A program made the translations under genes and the position numbers. Shown here one piece after another: positions 17,813 through 25,442 of a DNA stretch of 36,371 nucleotides (the stretch's first letter is position 1; every line of letters starts with the position of its first letter). Origin of the DNA: an uncultured bacterium (lineage in GTDB: Bacteria; Bacteroidota; Bacteroidia; Chitinophagales; Chitinophagaceae); assembly GCA_903921675.1 (NCBI GenBank), contig CAIXQW010000116.1, forward strand, positions 1 to 36,371. Direction: 5' to 3'. The notes under the pieces were generated by a model. That model saw only the letters and a list, made by a program, of their open reading frames with translations. It searched no databases and was not told where the DNA came from.

Positions 17813-18070
17813 ATGTTAGATGAGAAGTATTTTATATTTGCATTTTCTGCATTAGGTTTTGCATGGTATAGAATTGTAAAAAACAAAGATGTAGTTTTAA
17901 TCATTGGAGTTTTTTATCAAATATTATTCGTACTTATACTAATGGGTAAAAATTATAACCAATTTACAGTTATTAGAAATTATATTTCTAATAATGAATT
18001 AGAGACTATTAAAAAATATCAAATTGATAGAGGGATTGGTTATAGTAGTTGGTGTAGAAATTTTACATAG
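17813..18070 (+). CDS. Small hypothetical membrane protein
   Basis: 85 residues from an ATG. Two hydrophobic segments (about 6-19 and 28-44) are followed by a charged, Lys/Asn-rich tail. I do not recognise a family. It lies alone between two surface-protein genes, without a clear promoter box; the preceding 139 bases hold nothing recognisable. The frame is plausible as a small inner-membrane protein, but in AT-rich DNA a frame of this size could also be chance or a gene remnant. Confidence 0.4.
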   Translation: MLDEKYFIFAFSALGFAWYRIVKNKDVVLIIGVFYQILFVLILMGKNYNQFTVIRNYISNNELETIKKYQIDRGIGYSSWCRNFT

Positions 18071-18126
18071 TTTGAAAATGTAAGGTGGATAAATTCGCCA
18101 ATTAAAAACGCATTGGCAATTTTATC

Positions 18127-18159
18127 AAAAAAAAGAGGCTGCAATAAAACAGCCTCTTT
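18127..18159 (-). terminator. Rho-independent terminator for the PKD protein gene
   Basis: AAAGAGGCTG (18132-18141) and CAGCCTCTTT (18150-18159) form a perfect 10-bp stem with an 8-base loop. The run of A at 18127-18134 becomes the T tract on the minus strand, so it serves the gene ending at 18182. Confidence 0.92.
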
Positions 18160-18181
18160 CCATAAAAAGATTAGTAATTGA

Positions 18182-19048
18182 TTATTTCAACACACTAAAT
18201 TGGGTGTGTAGATTTTTACCATTATTGCTTTTGGCAGATATAAAATAGCTGCCATTGTTAAGGTTTGTTACAGAAATTGCTTCCTTGCCTTTAACTGTTT
18301 GTGTTAATACTTTTTTACCAAAAACATCAAATACATTTACAGTCCAAGTGCTATTATCTAGCTGTAAATAAAATGCATCTTTTGTAGGGTTTGGGTACAA
18401 AGCTAATTGCTCTTTGCTGATATTTTGCACAGCCATTGGGTCTACAAAATTTATTGAAAATGGATCATTTTGCTTTTTATTAATAGCTTGTGTTGCACAA
18501 AAAGTATCTTTGCAAGTGCCATTGCTTACCATTAAGCAAAGTAAATAATTACCAGCCGCAGCATAAGTATGTGATGGTGCAAATCCTGTAGAAGAATCAC
18601 CATCACCCCAATACCAAAGGTATGATAAACCAGAACCAGTGCTTGCATTATAGCCTAAATAGGTATGTGGAGCAGAGTTCATAGAATCTGGCACTATATA
18701 ATACGATGCAGAACAACTTGGCAAATTGTTGGCATTAGTAATTAAAACAGAATCGCAAGTAGTATAAGTACATCCACCACTAATTACAGAATCTACAACT
18801 GTTACGCATACTACATAAGCGCCATTGTTATTGTAGGTAGTAGTAACTGTTTGCCCATAGGCTGCAGTGCCATTGCCCAAAGACCAACTAAAGGTTTGAT
18901 TAGCATTTGGTGCATTTGGCGTAGCAGTTAGTGTTGCCGCACCTCCAGGGTTGTAAGTAATAGAAATGGTACAAGCACATGGAGATTGCGCATTGGCAAA
19001 CATGGCAAATAGCGTTGTAAAAATGGTAATTAGTAAATTTTTTTTCAT
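18182..19048 (-). CDS. PKD-domain protein with T9SS type A sorting domain
   Basis: 288 residues. Signal peptide 1-20 (ends AMFANAQ). Two PKD-type beta-sandwich modules follow: about 25-105 (FSWSLGNGTAAYGQTVTTTY) and about 112-192 (YLWYWGDGDSSTGFAPSHTY, the classic PKD core with WGDG). The C-terminal 75 residues form a type A T9SS sorting domain (LALYPNPTKDAFYLQ, VNVFDVFGKKVLTQ, LNNGSYFISA). Six or more cysteines suggest disulfides outside the cytosol. It is likely a small secreted or surface-attached binding protein; the target is unknown. It is convergent with the small ORF at 17813 and is separated from it by a strong minus-strand terminator. Confidence 0.92.
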   Translation of the reverse strand: MKKNLLITIFTTLFAMFANAQSPCACTISITYNPGGAATLTATPNAPNANQTFSWSLGNGTAAYGQTVTTTYNNNGAYVVCVTVVDSVISGGCTYTTCDSVLITNANNLPSCSASYYIVPDSMNSAPHTYLGYNASTGSGLSYLWYWGDGDSSTGFAPSHTYAAAGNYLLCLMVSNGTCKDTFCATQAINKKQNDPFSINFVDPMAVQNISKEQLALYPNPTKDAFYLQLDNSTWTVNVFDVFGKKVLTQTVKGKEAISVTNLNNGSYFISAKSNNGKNLHTQFSVLK

Positions 19049-19203
19049 TATTATTTTATTTTGTTGCGTAAATATATAGATTATTTTGTTGGATAGATAA
19101 TGGGATTTGATTTTTTATACATAACAACCCTTAACTTTTTTATATTGACATTTAAAAAATGCACAATGGCATACTCGAAAATACTTGCAAATAGAATCAG
19201 TAA

Positions 19204-19971
19204 TTATTTTGCTTTAAACTTTTCAATTGCTTTTCTAGTAAAATCACTTAGCACCAATCTGCCACTCATTGCAGCTCTTTCTGCTAATAATTTATCCCAA
19301 TTTTCTGTACCTTCCCAAAAAACCTTTTTTAATTCTTGCATAGCTTGCGGGCTGCTATGAGCAAGCCTGTCGGCCAATGCATTTACAGCATCATCGCATT
19401 CCTCAATTGTTGTATACATTTCGCTGTAAATATTTTGTCGCTTTGCCCAACCAGCTGTTCTCCACTCAGTAGCATCCATTGCCAATGCAGTATAACCATT
19501 CTTGCCAGTCTTTCTTTCTACTGCAGGGCCAATTACAAATGGACCTATGCCAATTGCTAATTCGCTTAATTTAATACTAGCAGCTTCTGTTGCAATTGCA
19601 TAGTCGCAAGCGCATGCTAAGCCTACCCCGCCGCCTACAGCCTTGCCATGTATTCTGCCAATCACAAATTTATGACTCTTACGTATGGCATTAATTACAT
19701 TGGCAAACCCACTAAAAAATTGTAAACCTTCAGCTTCTGTTTTTATACTCATCAGCTCATCAAAGCTGGCACCTGCACAAAAAGCACCGTTACCTGCACT
19801 ACGCAATACTATTACATTGTAAGATTGATTGCTACCAGCATCATTGATTGCTTTGGCCAAATCATTCAGTATTTTAGAAGGTAAACTATTGCTCTGTGGA
19901 TGATAAAATTCTATAGTTGCTATACCATGGTCATGCTCTGTTTTTACATAACCCTCTTGATGATTATTCAT
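19204..19971 (-). CDS. Enoyl-CoA hydratase/isomerase family protein (crotonase)
   Basis: 255 residues, normal crotonase length, no signal peptide. The oxyanion-hole segments are present: GAFCAGASFDEL (62-73) and IHGKAVGGGVGLACACDYA (107-125). In classical enoyl-CoA hydratase the GGG-x-E-L segment carries a catalytic Glu; here the residue is Gly117. The second Glu is kept (Glu137 in LSELAIGIGP). This pattern fits an isomerase or another crotonase reaction better than standard hydration of enoyl-CoA. The acyl-CoA substrate cannot be told from sequence. The gene is divergent from uvrC and is not near other CoA-pathway genes in the window. Confidence 0.9.
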   Translation of the reverse strand: MNNHQEGYVKTEHDHGIATIEFYHPQSNSLPSKILNDLAKAINDAGSNQSYNVIVLRSAGNGAFCAGASFDELMSIKTEAEGLQFFSGFANVINAIRKSHKFVIGRIHGKAVGGGVGLACACDYAIATEAASIKLSELAIGIGPFVIGPAVERKTGKNGYTALAMDATEWRTAGWAKRQNIYSEMYTTIEECDDAVNALADRLAHSSPQAMQELKKVFWEGTENWDKLLAERAAMSGRLVLSDFTRKAIEKFKAK

Positions 19972-19991
19972 TATCTATTTTTTTCTTGGTT

Positions 19992-19999
19992 CAAATATA
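19992..19999 (-). promoter_or_regulatory. -7 element before the crotonase gene
   Basis: The minus strand reads TATATTTG, exact TAnnTTTG, 20 bases before the ATG at 19971 in the 104-bp divergent gap with uvrC. Confidence 0.55.
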
Positions 20000-20075
20000 G
20001 TAATTCTTTACATGGTGTTTATTCTTTTATATTTATTTTTCATAGAAACAAATTAATTTGCATCCATAAAATAAA

Positions 20076-21884
20076 ATGACACGAGAAGAGTTTTCTAAAA
20101 TTGCACCTAGTATTCCTCATCAGCCAGGAGTATATAAGTATTTCAATGCAGAAAACACCATTATTTATATAGGTAAAGCAAAAGATTTGCGAAAGCGCGT
20201 ATCCAATTATTTTGCAAAAACAATTGTGCATCGTAAAACCAGATTGTTGGTAGAGCAAATTTATAAATTAGAATTTACAATTGTAGCTACAGAACAAGAT
20301 GCATTGTTGTTAGAAAGTAGTTTGATTAAACATTTTCAACCACGTTATAATATCGACTTAAAAGACGACAAAAGCTATCCACATATTGTAATTAAAAACG
20401 AACAATTTCCGCGTATATTTTTTACCAGAAAAATAATAAAAGATGGTAGCACTTATCTTGGCCCTTATGTAAATTTTATAAAGGTGCGCGAATTGCTAGA
20501 AGTAATCAAGCAAAGTTTACCAATTCGTACTTGCAGCCTTCCACTTACAGAAGATGCAATAGCCAAAGGGAAATTTAAAGCTTGTTTAGAGTATCATATT
20601 GGTAATTGTAAAGCGCCTTGTATTAATAAACAAAGTAAGGAAGAATACAATTGGTATGTACAGCAAATAAAGGAAATTCTAAAAGGAAAATTAGGCGATA
20701 TTAAAAAAGTGTATTTAGAAGAAATGAAAGCGCTTGCTGCAGATATGCAGTTTGAAAAAGCAAATTTATTAAAAGAAAAACTACAATTTTTAGATCAGTA
20801 CACAAGCAAAAGTGTAATAGTAAGTACTAAGATAGACAATGTAGATGTAGTATGTATAAGAAGCACATCAGAGCAAGCTGTAGTGAATTTTATGGTCGTT
20901 TTTAATGGCACTGTAGTACATAGCAAAACATTGGTAATAGAAAAAAAATTAGAAGAACCCGACGAAGAAATTTTAGCAACAGCATTGCCTGTTTTGCGAG
21001 AGCAATTTAGCAGTACTAGTAAGGAAATTATTAGCGAATTGGAATTTGAATTAATTGGCATTGATGCAAGTATTACCATTCCTAAACTTGGGGATAAGAA
21101 AAAATTATTAGAATTAGCCGATCAAAATGTAACCTATTTTATTTCAGAATTGCGCAGGCAAAAAACATTGCTATTAAACCAAAGTGGCGAATATGCAAAG
21201 GTGGTTTTGCAAGAAATAAAAGACAAGTTAAGATTGAAAGAATTGCCAACACATATTGAGTGTTTTGATAACAGTAATTTTCAAGGTAGTTTTCCTGTAG
21301 CAGCAATGGTATGTTTTAAAAATGGAGAGCCGTTCAAAAAAGAATACCGACATTTCCATGTCAAAACAGTAGAAGGCATCAACGATTTTGCTAGCATGAC
21401 AGAAATTGTTTTTCGGAGATATAAGCGATTATCAGAAGAAGGAAAACCATTGCCGCAGCTCGTAATAATCGATGGCGGGAAAGGGCAACTTGGTGCAGCT
21501 TTAGACGCATTAAAACAATTAGATTTAATTGGCAAAATGGCTGTGGTAGGTCTTGCAAAAAATATCGAAGAAATATTTTTTCCAGGAGATAAAGAAAGTC
21601 TGCAATTGCCTTATTACAGCGAAGGCCTAAAATTAATTACTCGTATCCGCGATGAAGTACATCGCTTTGGTATTACATTCCACAGAGATACACGCAGCAA
21701 AGGAGTTATTAAAAATGAATTAGAAAGCATCAAAGGAATAGGAGAAAATACCGCTACACAATTATTGAAAAAATATAAAAGCATTAAAAAAATAAAAGAA
21801 TTAACACAACGCGAAATTGCTGGAATAGTAGGTACTGCCAAAGCAAGAATTATTTTTGAGGCTTTGCACATATTTGAGGAATAG
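20076..21884 (+). CDS. uvrC: Excinuclease ABC subunit C
   Basis: 602 residues, standard UvrC length. UvrC makes the two cuts around a DNA lesion in nucleotide excision repair after UvrA and UvrB load. Parts in order: GIY-YIG nuclease domain (about 14-92, with PGVYKYF and IIYIGKAKDLRKRVSNYF), a cysteine-containing segment (CLEYHIGNCKAPC) where many UvrC proteins hold an Fe-S or zinc site, a UVR motif (LEEMKALAADMQFEKANLLK) that contacts UvrB, the RNase H-like second nuclease domain (IECFDNSNFQGSFPVAAMV; LVIIDGGKGQL), and helix-hairpin-helix motifs at the end (IKGIGENTATQLLKKY). The ATG at 20076 is preceded by TTAATTTG, a variant of the promoter box. Confidence 0.98.
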   Translation: MTREEFSKIAPSIPHQPGVYKYFNAENTIIYIGKAKDLRKRVSNYFAKTIVHRKTRLLVEQIYKLEFTIVATEQDALLLESSLIKHFQPRYNIDLKDDKSYPHIVIKNEQFPRIFFTRKIIKDGSTYLGPYVNFIKVRELLEVIKQSLPIRTCSLPLTEDAIAKGKFKACLEYHIGNCKAPCINKQSKEEYNWYVQQIKEILKGKLGDIKKVYLEEMKALAADMQFEKANLLKEKLQFLDQYTSKSVIVSTKIDNVDVVCIRSTSEQAVVNFMVVFNGTVVHSKTLVIEKKLEEPDEEILATALPVLREQFSSTSKEIISELEFELIGIDASITIPKLGDKKKLLELADQNVTYFISELRRQKTLLLNQSGEYAKVVLQEIKDKLRLKELPTHIECFDNSNFQGSFPVAAMVCFKNGEPFKKEYRHFHVKTVEGINDFASMTEIVFRRYKRLSEEGKPLPQLVIIDGGKGQLGAALDALKQLDLIGKMAVVGLAKNIEEIFFPGDKESLQLPYYSEGLKLITRIRDEVHRFGITFHRDTRSKGVIKNELESIKGIGENTATQLLKKYKSIKKIKELTQREIAGIVGTAKARIIFEALHIFEE

Positions 21885-21906
21885 TATGAAATAAAATAGA
21901 AACCCT

Positions 21907-21914
21907 TACCTTTG
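21907..21914 (+). promoter_or_regulatory. -7 element before the gene remnant and regulator
   Basis: TACCTTTG, exact TAnnTTTG, 27 bases before ATG 21942. It was probably the promoter of the now truncated gene and may still drive the winged-helix gene at 22119. Confidence 0.55.
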
Positions 21915-21941
21915 CTTTGCATTTCAAAGTACTTCAGCATT

Positions 21942-22049
21942 ATGGCAAACCAAGATAATTTACAATATTTTCTGCACATTCTCAGAATGATGGAAAACAG
22001 TAATCGCTTCATAAGCCTTAGTGGAAAAAGTGGGGTTGAAGTAAGATAG
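21942..22049 (+). pseudogene. Truncated 5' remnant of a membrane-protein gene
   Basis: A 35-codon frame begins MANQDNLQYFLHILRMMENS and continues NRFISLSGKSGVEVR before TAG. In many Bacteroidota an intact gene with this sort of opening (a polar N-terminus, then FISLSG-SG leading into several membrane helices) sits just upstream of a winged-helix regulator like the one at 22119; that recollection is from family knowledge, not a search. Here the frame stops right where the first membrane helix should begin, and the next 69 bases are AT-rich filler, so the body of the gene seems to have been lost by deletion. It could also be a real 35-residue peptide. Confidence 0.55.
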
Positions 22050-22118
22050 AAATAAATAAAAACAAAACTTCCAAAATAAAAATTCCAAATCCCCAATCCT
22101 AATTCGTAGATACAAAAA

Positions 22119-22415
22119 ATGAATCCCATTCTTCACTTAAATAAATTGTTTGATAGTAGAGTTCGATTAGGCATTATGAGTGCATTAATAGCAAATGAAG
22201 AAGTAAGCTATAACGAGTTGAAAGAATTGCTGGATGTAACAGATGGTAATTTAGCCAGCCACACGAAAGCACTACAAGTAAATAAATTCATTAAAGTAAA
22301 CAAAAGGTTTATCGGCAGAAAAACTAATACAACTTATCAAATTGCAAAGCATGGCGACAAAGCTTTTCGTGCTCATTTAGATGCATTAGAAGTAATGATA
22401 AAAGGAGTGGGGTAG
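22119..22415 (+). CDS. Winged-helix DNA-binding regulator
   Basis: 98 residues, a stand-alone winged helix-turn-helix of the HTH_34/MarR-like type. The recognition part is VSYNELKELLDVTDGNLASH (about 29-48) and the wing is about 56-75 (KVNKRFIGRKTNTTYQIAKHG). Proteins of this type in Bacteroidota usually sit beside a small membrane-protein gene and may control it; here that neighbour is only a remnant, so the present target is uncertain. No ligand or metal site is visible. The ATG follows an A-rich stretch. The SDR gene starts 51 bases later with its own promoter box. Confidence 0.88.
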   Translation: MNPILHLNKLFDSRVRLGIMSALIANEEVSYNELKELLDVTDGNLASHTKALQVNKFIKVNKRFIGRKTNTTYQIAKHGDKAFRAHLDALEVMIKGVG

Positions 22416-22431
22416 CATGTAAATTACCTAA

Positions 22432-22460
22432 TTTGCTAATTGATTAATTAATTACCTTTG
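22432..22460 (+). promoter_or_regulatory. Promoter of the SDR gene, abutting its start
   Basis: TACCTTTG at 22453-22460 ends 6 bases before ATG 22467. A TTTG at 22432-22435 could be the -33 element, with a spacer of 17, a little short of the usual 19-21. The TTG inside the box could be misread as an upstream start codon (22458). Confidence 0.6.
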
Positions 22461-22466
22461 TGCCTT

Positions 22467-23252
22467 ATGAATTTATCCCTATACGGAAAACACGCATTAA
22501 TTTGTGGTAGCACGCAAGGTATTGGTCTTGCAATTGCTAAAGAGTTGGCAGAACTTGGTGCTAATTGTACTTTACTTGCACGTAATGCAGAAGCATTAGT
22601 TACAGCAGTGGAAAGCTTGTCGAAATCGGAAACACAAACACATGATTTTTTAGTTGCAGATTTTACAAATAACGAAGAGGTAATTACCGCAGTAAAAAAT
22701 CTAGTTGTAGAAAATCCAATTCATATTTTAATTAATAATACTGGCGGTCCTCCAGCAGGTGCAATTGCCAATGCAACACCACAAGAATTTTTATTTGCTT
22801 ACAATTTACACTTAATCAATAATCACAATATTGCTAGCATTGTTTTAGATGGCATGAAGCAATCTGGCTTTGGTAGAATTATTAATGTAATTAGCACGAG
22901 TGTAAAAATTCCTTTAGCTAATTTAGGAGTAAGTAATACCACAAGGGCAGCAGTTGCGGCATGGGCAAAAACCTTAGCTGCAGAAGTAGCCAAGTTTGGT
23001 ATTACAGTAAACAATGTTTTGCCTGGCGCTACTAATACAGTGCGCTTATCCAATATTATTAGCAATAAAGCCAATAAAACAAATTCTACCACAGATAATG
23101 TAAGTGCCGAAATGATGCACGAAATTCCAATGGGGCGTTTTGGCGAAGCACAAGAAATTGCAGCAATGGCAGCGTTTCTTGCATCCCCAGCAGCTAGCTA
23201 TGTTACAGGGCAAAGTATTTGTGTAGATGGCGGCCGAACAGGATCTATTTAA
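22467..23252 (+). CDS. Short-chain dehydrogenase/reductase family protein with altered active site
   Basis: 261 residues from ATG 22467; a TTG start at 22458 would lie inside the promoter box and is rejected. The Rossmann nucleotide motif is present (CGSTQGIGLAIA, 13-24), as are the NNTGG turn (90-94) and Ser143. The normal YxxxK catalytic pair is missing: the matching position, 13 residues after Ser143, reads SNTTR, that is Ser156 and Arg160 in place of Tyr and Lys. SDR proteins with a LSN-x-x-R pattern form a known divergent subgroup, so this is probably ancestral and not a recent defect, but ordinary SDR redox chemistry is doubtful. It is followed 57 bases later by an aldehyde dehydrogenase and then a RidA-like gene, so it may act in aromatic/aminomuconate breakdown. 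Confidence 0.88.
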   Translation: MNLSLYGKHALICGSTQGIGLAIAKELAELGANCTLLARNAEALVTAVESLSKSETQTHDFLVADFTNNEEVITAVKNLVVENPIHILINNTGGPPAGAIANATPQEFLFAYNLHLINNHNIASIVLDGMKQSGFGRIINVISTSVKIPLANLGVSNTTRAAVAAWAKTLAAEVAKFGITVNNVLPGATNTVRLSNIISNKANKTNSTTDNVSAEMMHEIPMGRFGEAQEIAAMAAFLASPAASYVTGQSICVDGGRTGSI

Positions 23253-23309
23253 ATTACTTTCAACTTTTAAAATCGAACTAATAAACTGTAAACAAAAACA
23301 AATGTAACA

Positions 23310-24767
23310 ATGAATCTAATAGATTTTTCTACAATAAATAATTACATAGGTGGGCAATGGCTTGCTCCAAGCAATGGAAAATATTTTGACAATATCAATC
23401 CTGCCACTGGGCAAGTAATTGGGCAAATTGCAAGTAGTGATGAAGCAGATGTGCAATTGGCTGTAGCTGCTGCACAAGCTGCATTTCCTATGTGGAGTGT
23501 AACAAGTGCAGAAGATAGATTTACAATTTTAAATCGCATTGCTACATTGATAGATGAAAATCTAGAGGCTTTGGCAATGGCAGAGTGTATTGATAATGGC
23601 AAACCATTATGGCTTTGCAAAAAAGTAGATATCCCTCGCGCTTCATCTAACTTTAGATTTTTTGCTACAGGCATTATGCATTTTTCTGCAGAAAGTCATT
23701 GCATGGAGGATAAGGCCATCAATTATACAGTTCGTCAGCCGATTGGAGTAGTTGGTTGCATCAGCCCATGGAATTTACCTTTATATTTATTTACTTGGAA
23801 AATTGCACCTGCATTAGCTGCCGGTAATTGTGTAATTGCAAAGCCAAGCGAAGTAACTCCAGCCACTGCTTTTTTATTGACAAGAATTTGTGCAGAGGCA
23901 GGATTGCCTGCAGGGGTATTGAATATTTTGCATGGCAATGGAACAGATTGTGGCGCCGCAATTGTAGCGCATAAGGATATCAAAGCTATTAGCTTTACTG
24001 GTAGCACAAGAGCAGGTGAGCATATTGCAAAAACTGCTGCGCCAATGTTTAAAAAATTATCATTAGAGCTTGGCGGAAAAAATCCTGCCATTGTATTTGC
24101 AGATTGCGATTGGGAAAAAATGATTCGCACAGTAGTGCAAAGTAGCTTTAGTAATCAAGGACAAATTTGTTTATGCGGTAGTAGAGTTTTGGTACAAGAT
24201 ACTATCTATGAAAAATTTAAACTAGAATTTATAGAGCGCGTAAAAAAACTAACTGTTGGCAATCCATTAGTTGAAACTAGTAAACAAGGCGCTGTAGTTA
24301 GTGAAATGCATTTCGAAAAAATATTGAATTGTATTGCAATAGCTAAAGAAGAAGGAGGCAAAATTTTATTAGGTGGCAATGCAGTGCAATTAGATGGCGA
24401 AAATAAAAATGGTTTTTTTGTTGCACCTACTATTATCGAAAATTTAGGGCCAAATTGCAGAACTAATATGGAAGAAATTTTTGGACCAGTAGTTACATTG
24501 CAATCTTTTAGCACAGAAGAAGAAGCATTGGCTTTGGCTAATGCTAGCGAATATGGCTTAGCTGCCACTATTTGGACGCAAGATATAAGCCTTGCCAATA
24601 GAATGGCATTGAAAATTAAATGCGGTATCATCTGGATTAACTGCTGGTTGCTTCGCGATTTGCGTACTCCATTTGGTGGTATGCAAAATAGCGGAGTAGG
24701 CCGGGAAGGAGGCTGGGACGCTTTGAAGTTTTTTACAGAAACAAAAAATGTATGCATAGAAATATAA
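23310..24767 (+). CDS. Aldehyde dehydrogenase, probable 2-aminomuconate-6-semialdehyde dehydrogenase
   Basis: 485 residues, full-length NAD-dependent aldehyde dehydrogenase. Catalytic residues: Asn155 in SPWNLPLYLFTWKIAPALAA, Glu253 in LELGGKNPA, and the nucleophile Cys287 in NQGQICLC. The segments IPRASSNFRFFA, ISPWNLPLYL, INCWLLRDL and PFGGMQNSGVGREGG match the ALDH8/hydroxymuconic-semialdehyde group closely, as I remember human ALDH8A1, which oxidises 2-aminomuconate semialdehyde in the kynurenine pathway. The RidA-like gene downstream fits the next step, deamination of 2-aminomuconate. 3-Hydroxyanthranilate dioxygenase and the decarboxylase are not in the window, so the pathway placement is an inference. 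Start ATG 23310 is preceded by an A-rich tract; it probably shares the SDR promoter. Confidence 0.92.
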   Translation: MNLIDFSTINNYIGGQWLAPSNGKYFDNINPATGQVIGQIASSDEADVQLAVAAAQAAFPMWSVTSAEDRFTILNRIATLIDENLEALAMAECIDNGKPLWLCKKVDIPRASSNFRFFATGIMHFSAESHCMEDKAINYTVRQPIGVVGCISPWNLPLYLFTWKIAPALAAGNCVIAKPSEVTPATAFLLTRICAEAGLPAGVLNILHGNGTDCGAAIVAHKDIKAISFTGSTRAGEHIAKTAAPMFKKLSLELGGKNPAIVFADCDWEKMIRTVVQSSFSNQGQICLCGSRVLVQDTIYEKFKLEFIERVKKLTVGNPLVETSKQGAVVSEMHFEKILNCIAIAKEEGGKILLGGNAVQLDGENKNGFFVAPTIIENLGPNCRTNMEEIFGPVVTLQSFSTEEEALALANASEYGLAATIWTQDISLANRMALKIKCGIIWINCWLLRDLRTPFGGMQNSGVGREGGWDALKFFTETKNVCIEI

Positions 24768-24779
24768 TAGAATAATTTA

Positions 24780-24940
24780 AAACAATCCAACAATCTCGAG
24801 GCAAGTTCAGGACAGACAATAGAACAATAAACAATTCAACAATTCATCAATTCCGAGGCAAGCTCAGGACAGGTAATTCAACAATACATCATTATAACAA
24901 TTCATCAATTAACAATATATCAATCCAACAATACATCAAT
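24780..24940. repeat. Low-complexity CAATTCAACAATTCATCAATT repeats with two copies of a 19-bp element
   Basis: The gap between the ALDH and RidA genes is made of short units such as CAATTCAACAATTCATCAATT. Embedded are CGAGGCAAGTTCAGGACAG (24797-24815) and CGAGGCAAGCTCAGGACAG (24854-24872), identical except one base and 57 bp apart. The element's AAGCTCAGGACAG half resembles a dispersed intergenic repeat often seen in Bacteroidota genomes. Confidence 0.75.
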
Positions 24941-25357
24941 ATGGAGAACAATATCATTAATACCGCAAAAGCAGCCGCACCAGTTGGCTTATATCCACAT
25001 GCGCGCAAAGTAGGTAATTTATTATTTTTAAGTGGCATAGGCCCTCGTGTAGCTGGCACCGATGAAATACCAGGACTAACTCGCGATAAATTTGGCAACT
25101 TTATTTCTTTCGATTTTGAAGCACAATGTCGCAGTGTGTTTGAGAATGTGAAAATAGTTTTAGAAGAAAGCGGCAGCAAATGGGAAAACCTTGTAGATGT
25201 GACTGTTTTTTTGGTAAATATGAATCGCGATTTTCAAACCTACAATAGGTTATATGCTGAGTATTTTGCATCTGCTATGCCATGCAGAACCACTGTAGAA
25301 ATAAATAGCTTGCCTTCGCCAATTGCAATAGAGTTGAAGTGCATTGCAACAGTGTAG
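24941..25357 (+). CDS. RidA family protein, probable 2-aminomuconate deaminase
   Basis: 138 residues, YjgF/YER057c/RidA fold. Core motifs: APVGLYPHARKVGNLLFLSG (15-34), the segment NLVDVTVFLVNM, the active-site Arg in AMPCRTTVEI and the Glu in SPIAIELKCIA. The N-terminal YPHARKVGNLLFLSG stretch with the insertion RVAGTDEIPG resembles bacterial 2-aminomuconate deaminases more than the housekeeping RidA that hydrolyses 2-aminoacrylate. Together with the ALDH8-type dehydrogenase upstream this suggests conversion of 2-aminomuconate to 4-oxalocrotonate with release of ammonia. General imine deaminase activity remains possible. Confidence 0.88.
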   Translation: MENNIINTAKAAAPVGLYPHARKVGNLLFLSGIGPRVAGTDEIPGLTRDKFGNFISFDFEAQCRSVFENVKIVLEESGSKWENLVDVTVFLVNMNRDFQTYNRLYAEYFASAMPCRTTVEINSLPSPIAIELKCIATV

Positions 25358-25442
25358 TAAATTTAGGTATTTACCGCTTATCAAATTTTAGCATTTCTAA
25401 CACAAAAATTTATTGTACTTTTATCTTTTAAAAAATTAAATA

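Noticed and set aside
22458-22466. Upstream TTG start for the SDR gene
   Set aside because: It overlaps the TACCTTTG promoter box; the ATG at 22467 fits the family start.
24797-24872. Attachment-site or insertion-sequence end interpretation of the two 19-bp copies
   Set aside because: They are direct repeats 57 bp apart with no integrase, transposase or terminal inverted repeats nearby.
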